Part shown: in pieces, positions 62,521-64,000 of the stretch
Layout of the letters: the number at the start of each line of letters is the position of its first letter
Position numbering within the stretch: position 1 is the stretch's first letter
From: Pontibacter anaerobius
GTDB lineage: Bacteria; Bacteroidota; Bacteroidia; Cytophagales; Hymenobacteraceae
Assembly (NCBI RefSeq): GCF_026241195.1
Contig: NZ_JAPFQO010000008.1
Span: 1-64,000, forward strand
DNA: 64,000 nt
Reading direction: 5' to 3'
The notes under the pieces: generated by a model
Told to the model about the DNA's origin: nothing
Database searches by the model: none
The model's input: the letters and a program-made list of their open reading frames with translations, nothing else
Program-made: the position numbers and the translations under genes

Positions 62521-63654
62521 ATGCTTGTATACTTGCTCAGGAGAATTCTGCTGGCTTTACCTGCGCTTTGGTTGCTTGGCACACTGGTGTTTCTACTGAG
62601 CAGGATGATTCCGGGCTCTTTCGCTGAAGAACGTTTCCTGAACGCGGAGGCAAGCTTTTACAACAAGAACAGCCAGAGCAGCCGCGAGGAAGCATACCGG
62701 GAGTATCAGCAGCGAACAGGGCAGCATCTTCCTATCTTCTACTTCAGCGTCTCCTCTGCTGCTATACCGGAGACAGGGCCTGACCTACCTGAAGCAGTGC
62801 AAGAGCAACTACAACAGTCTTACTCATACCTCCTGCCCAAGTTCAGCTGGCACGGCACACACAATCAATATCACACGTGGCTAGCAGGCATACTTACCGG
62901 AGATTTCGGCACCTCTTACCGCACCGGCAGGCCAGCTCTGGAGATGCTGTGGGAAAATATTGGCAATACACTCTGGTTATTGTCAGCAAGTATGCTTATT
63001 ACGCTTGCAGTAGCTTTAGAGCTAAGTATAAGTATGGCCAAAAAGCGAATGCAGTGGTTACGGCGCCTGGTACTGCCCGCGCTCTTTATTATCGACAGTA
63101 TTCCTATGCTGGTACTCTCCCTTCTGCTTCTGGTGCTGTTGGCTAACCCTGATTTTCTGCAGGTGTTTCCGGTGTACGGAATGGGCTATTATGTTCCGGG
63201 GCACCTGAGTATCTGGCAAGAGTTGGGGCAGCGACTGCAGTACATGGCTTTGCCTGTGCTGGCGCTTGTACTTGTCAACCTACCTTACATTACCAACCAG
63301 GTCTACAATTCGCTGCTGGCATCGCTGCAATCCGATTACACACGCACCGCCAAGGCAAAGGGGTTACCAGAGCATCTTATCATCCGGAGGCATGCGCTAC
63401 GAAACGCCCTGCTGCCAATAATTACCATTGTTTCAGATTTCCTCCCGGCTCTTGTCAGTGGTTCCATACTTATAGAAACGATTTACGCCATACCCGGCAT
63501 AGGCCGGCTGCTGATAGACTCTGTTTTATCCAGGGATTACCCGGTACTGGTGACAATTATACTTGTGGTGCTGGTTGTCAGAATGGCTGCCTATGCGCTG
63601 GCTGACACAGCCTATGCATGGGCTGACCCGCGCATTAAACAGAAACTGGCATGA
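62521..63654 (+). CDS. Peptide ABC transporter permease, DppB/OppB type
   Basis: The 377-residue permease has six membrane helices, with an expanded periplasmic loop after helix 1 (residues about 30-115). It carries the EAA-type coupling motif (YTRTAKAKGLPEHLIIRRHALRNALLPI). It starts five bases after the SBP gene. Its stop overlaps the next start (ATGA), so translation is coupled. Confidence 0.93.
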   Translation: MLVYLLRRILLALPALWLLGTLVFLLSRMIPGSFAEERFLNAEASFYNKNSQSSREEAYREYQQRTGQHLPIFYFSVSSAAIPETGPDLPEAVQEQLQQSYSYLLPKFSWHGTHNQYHTWLAGILTGDFGTSYRTGRPALEMLWENIGNTLWLLSASMLITLAVALELSISMAKKRMQWLRRLVLPALFIIDSIPMLVLSLLLLVLLANPDFLQVFPVYGMGYYVPGHLSIWQELGQRLQYMALPVLALVLVNLPYITNQVYNSLLASLQSDYTRTAKAKGLPEHLIIRRHALRNALLPIITIVSDFLPALVSGSILIETIYAIPGIGRLLIDSVLSRDYPVLVTIILVVLVVRMAAYALADTAYAWADPRIKQKLA

Positions 63655-64000
63655 GGCATATCTGGCAAATTATAAAGAGCCTGTGGAGAAACAAATGGGG
63701 CTTCCGGATAGCTTCAACGTACCTGCTGCTTCTACTAGCGCTGGTACTGGCGCTGCCTTTGCTGCCATTGCCTTACGCCCCGAACTTCCTGGACCTGCAG
63801 CATCCCTTCCTTGCTCCTTTCACGGCAAAGGGTATGGCGGCAGGGCACCCCCTGGGCACCGACGGTTTGGGCCGCGATGTGATGGCGAACCTTCTTTTTG
63901 GCGCACGCACGGCTTTCCTGATCAGTTTGCCGGTCATGTTGTTGGCTACTTTTATCGGAGTAGCACTGGGCACCACTGCCGGGTATTTTGGTGACTACGC
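63651..64000 (+). CDS. Peptide ABC transporter permease, DppC/OppC type, partial
   Basis: The frame starts at ATG 63651, overlapping the DppB-like stop, and runs off the window. The visible 116 residues have a cytoplasmic N-terminus (MRHIWQIIKSLWRNKWG), a first membrane helix, and the family signature HPLGTDGLGRDVMANLLFGA. The second helix (LPVMLLATFIGVALG) follows. It is the second permease of the importer; ATPase genes probably follow outside the window. Confidence 0.92.
   Translation, partial: MRHIWQIIKSLWRNKWGFRIASTYLLLLLALVLALPLLPLPYAPNFLDLQHPFLAPFTAKGMAAGHPLGTDGLGRDVMANLLFGARTAFLISLPVMLLATFIGVALGTTAGYFGDY

Overview
The window looks like chromosomal DNA of a member of the Bacteroidota, most likely order Cytophagales and close to Pontibacter/Hymenobacteraceae (genus is inference). 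Supporting features are a protein with a type IX secretion C-terminal sorting domain, a PorT-type small beta-barrel, a paired M16 peptidase locus, a fused alpha/beta E1 2-oxoacid dehydrogenase, lipoproteins with Bacteroidota-style signal peptides, and several TAnnTTTG promoter elements. Most of the DNA is moderately GC-rich housekeeping sequence. Several visibly AT-richer segments mark accessory material.

Layout. 1-500: end of thioredoxin reductase plus a tiny Cys-rich membrane protein. 971-3838: catalytic/non-catalytic M16 peptidase pair. 3941-6484 (minus): four-gene TelA operon, including a 58-codon gene overlapping both neighbours. 6485-7687: gene-free stretch full of short repeats and hairpins. 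7688-12691: beta-barrel, DEDDh exonuclease, lipoprotein, serine hydrolase, DUF2231-Rieske protein. 12866-15108: small accessory island with a decayed IS1-family element, an AT-rich lipoprotein and an orphan HNH nuclease resembling phosphorothioate-dependent restriction enzymes. 15177-18537: OsmC, small proteins, GAF protein, aldo/keto reductase. 18690-23766 (minus): PrkA kinase / YeaH / SpoVR stress module. 24503-32767: MaoC, MFS exporter, DUF4268, citrate synthase, EEP phosphatase, M24 peptidase, QueD. 33000-37517: giant propeller/TIG surface protein with a sharp composition change inside it. 37589-41055: EcsC and an Mla-type lipid ABC transporter. 41376-45938: DUF4126, an NtrC-like regulator without HTH, MtfA-SEC-C, LuxE-like enzyme, lipoprotein. 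46015-57232: fused E1, DUF1573, alanine dehydrogenase, LTA-synthase-like sulfatase, HsdR_N protein, AMP nucleosidase, amidohydrolase, UMF1-type MFS. 57295-64000: two tandem helical-repeat paralogs, a divergent 50-codon secreted-peptide-like gene, and a dipeptide/oligopeptide ABC importer cut by the window end.

The strongest candidate for an undescribed system is 57295-64000. It combines two AT-rich, TPR-like ~490-residue paralogs with an HTH-like N-terminal segment, a divergent tiny exported peptide, three copies of an 11-bp direct repeat in the shared promoter region, and a peptide importer immediately downstream. The layout resembles Gram-positive RRNPP peptide signalling (receptor, pro-peptide, Opp importer). 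This reading is inference.

At whole-window scale the heptamer AAGTATA/TATACTT is strikingly iterated in both genes and spacers. Short perfect hairpins whose stems differ but whose architecture is shared recur in spacers.
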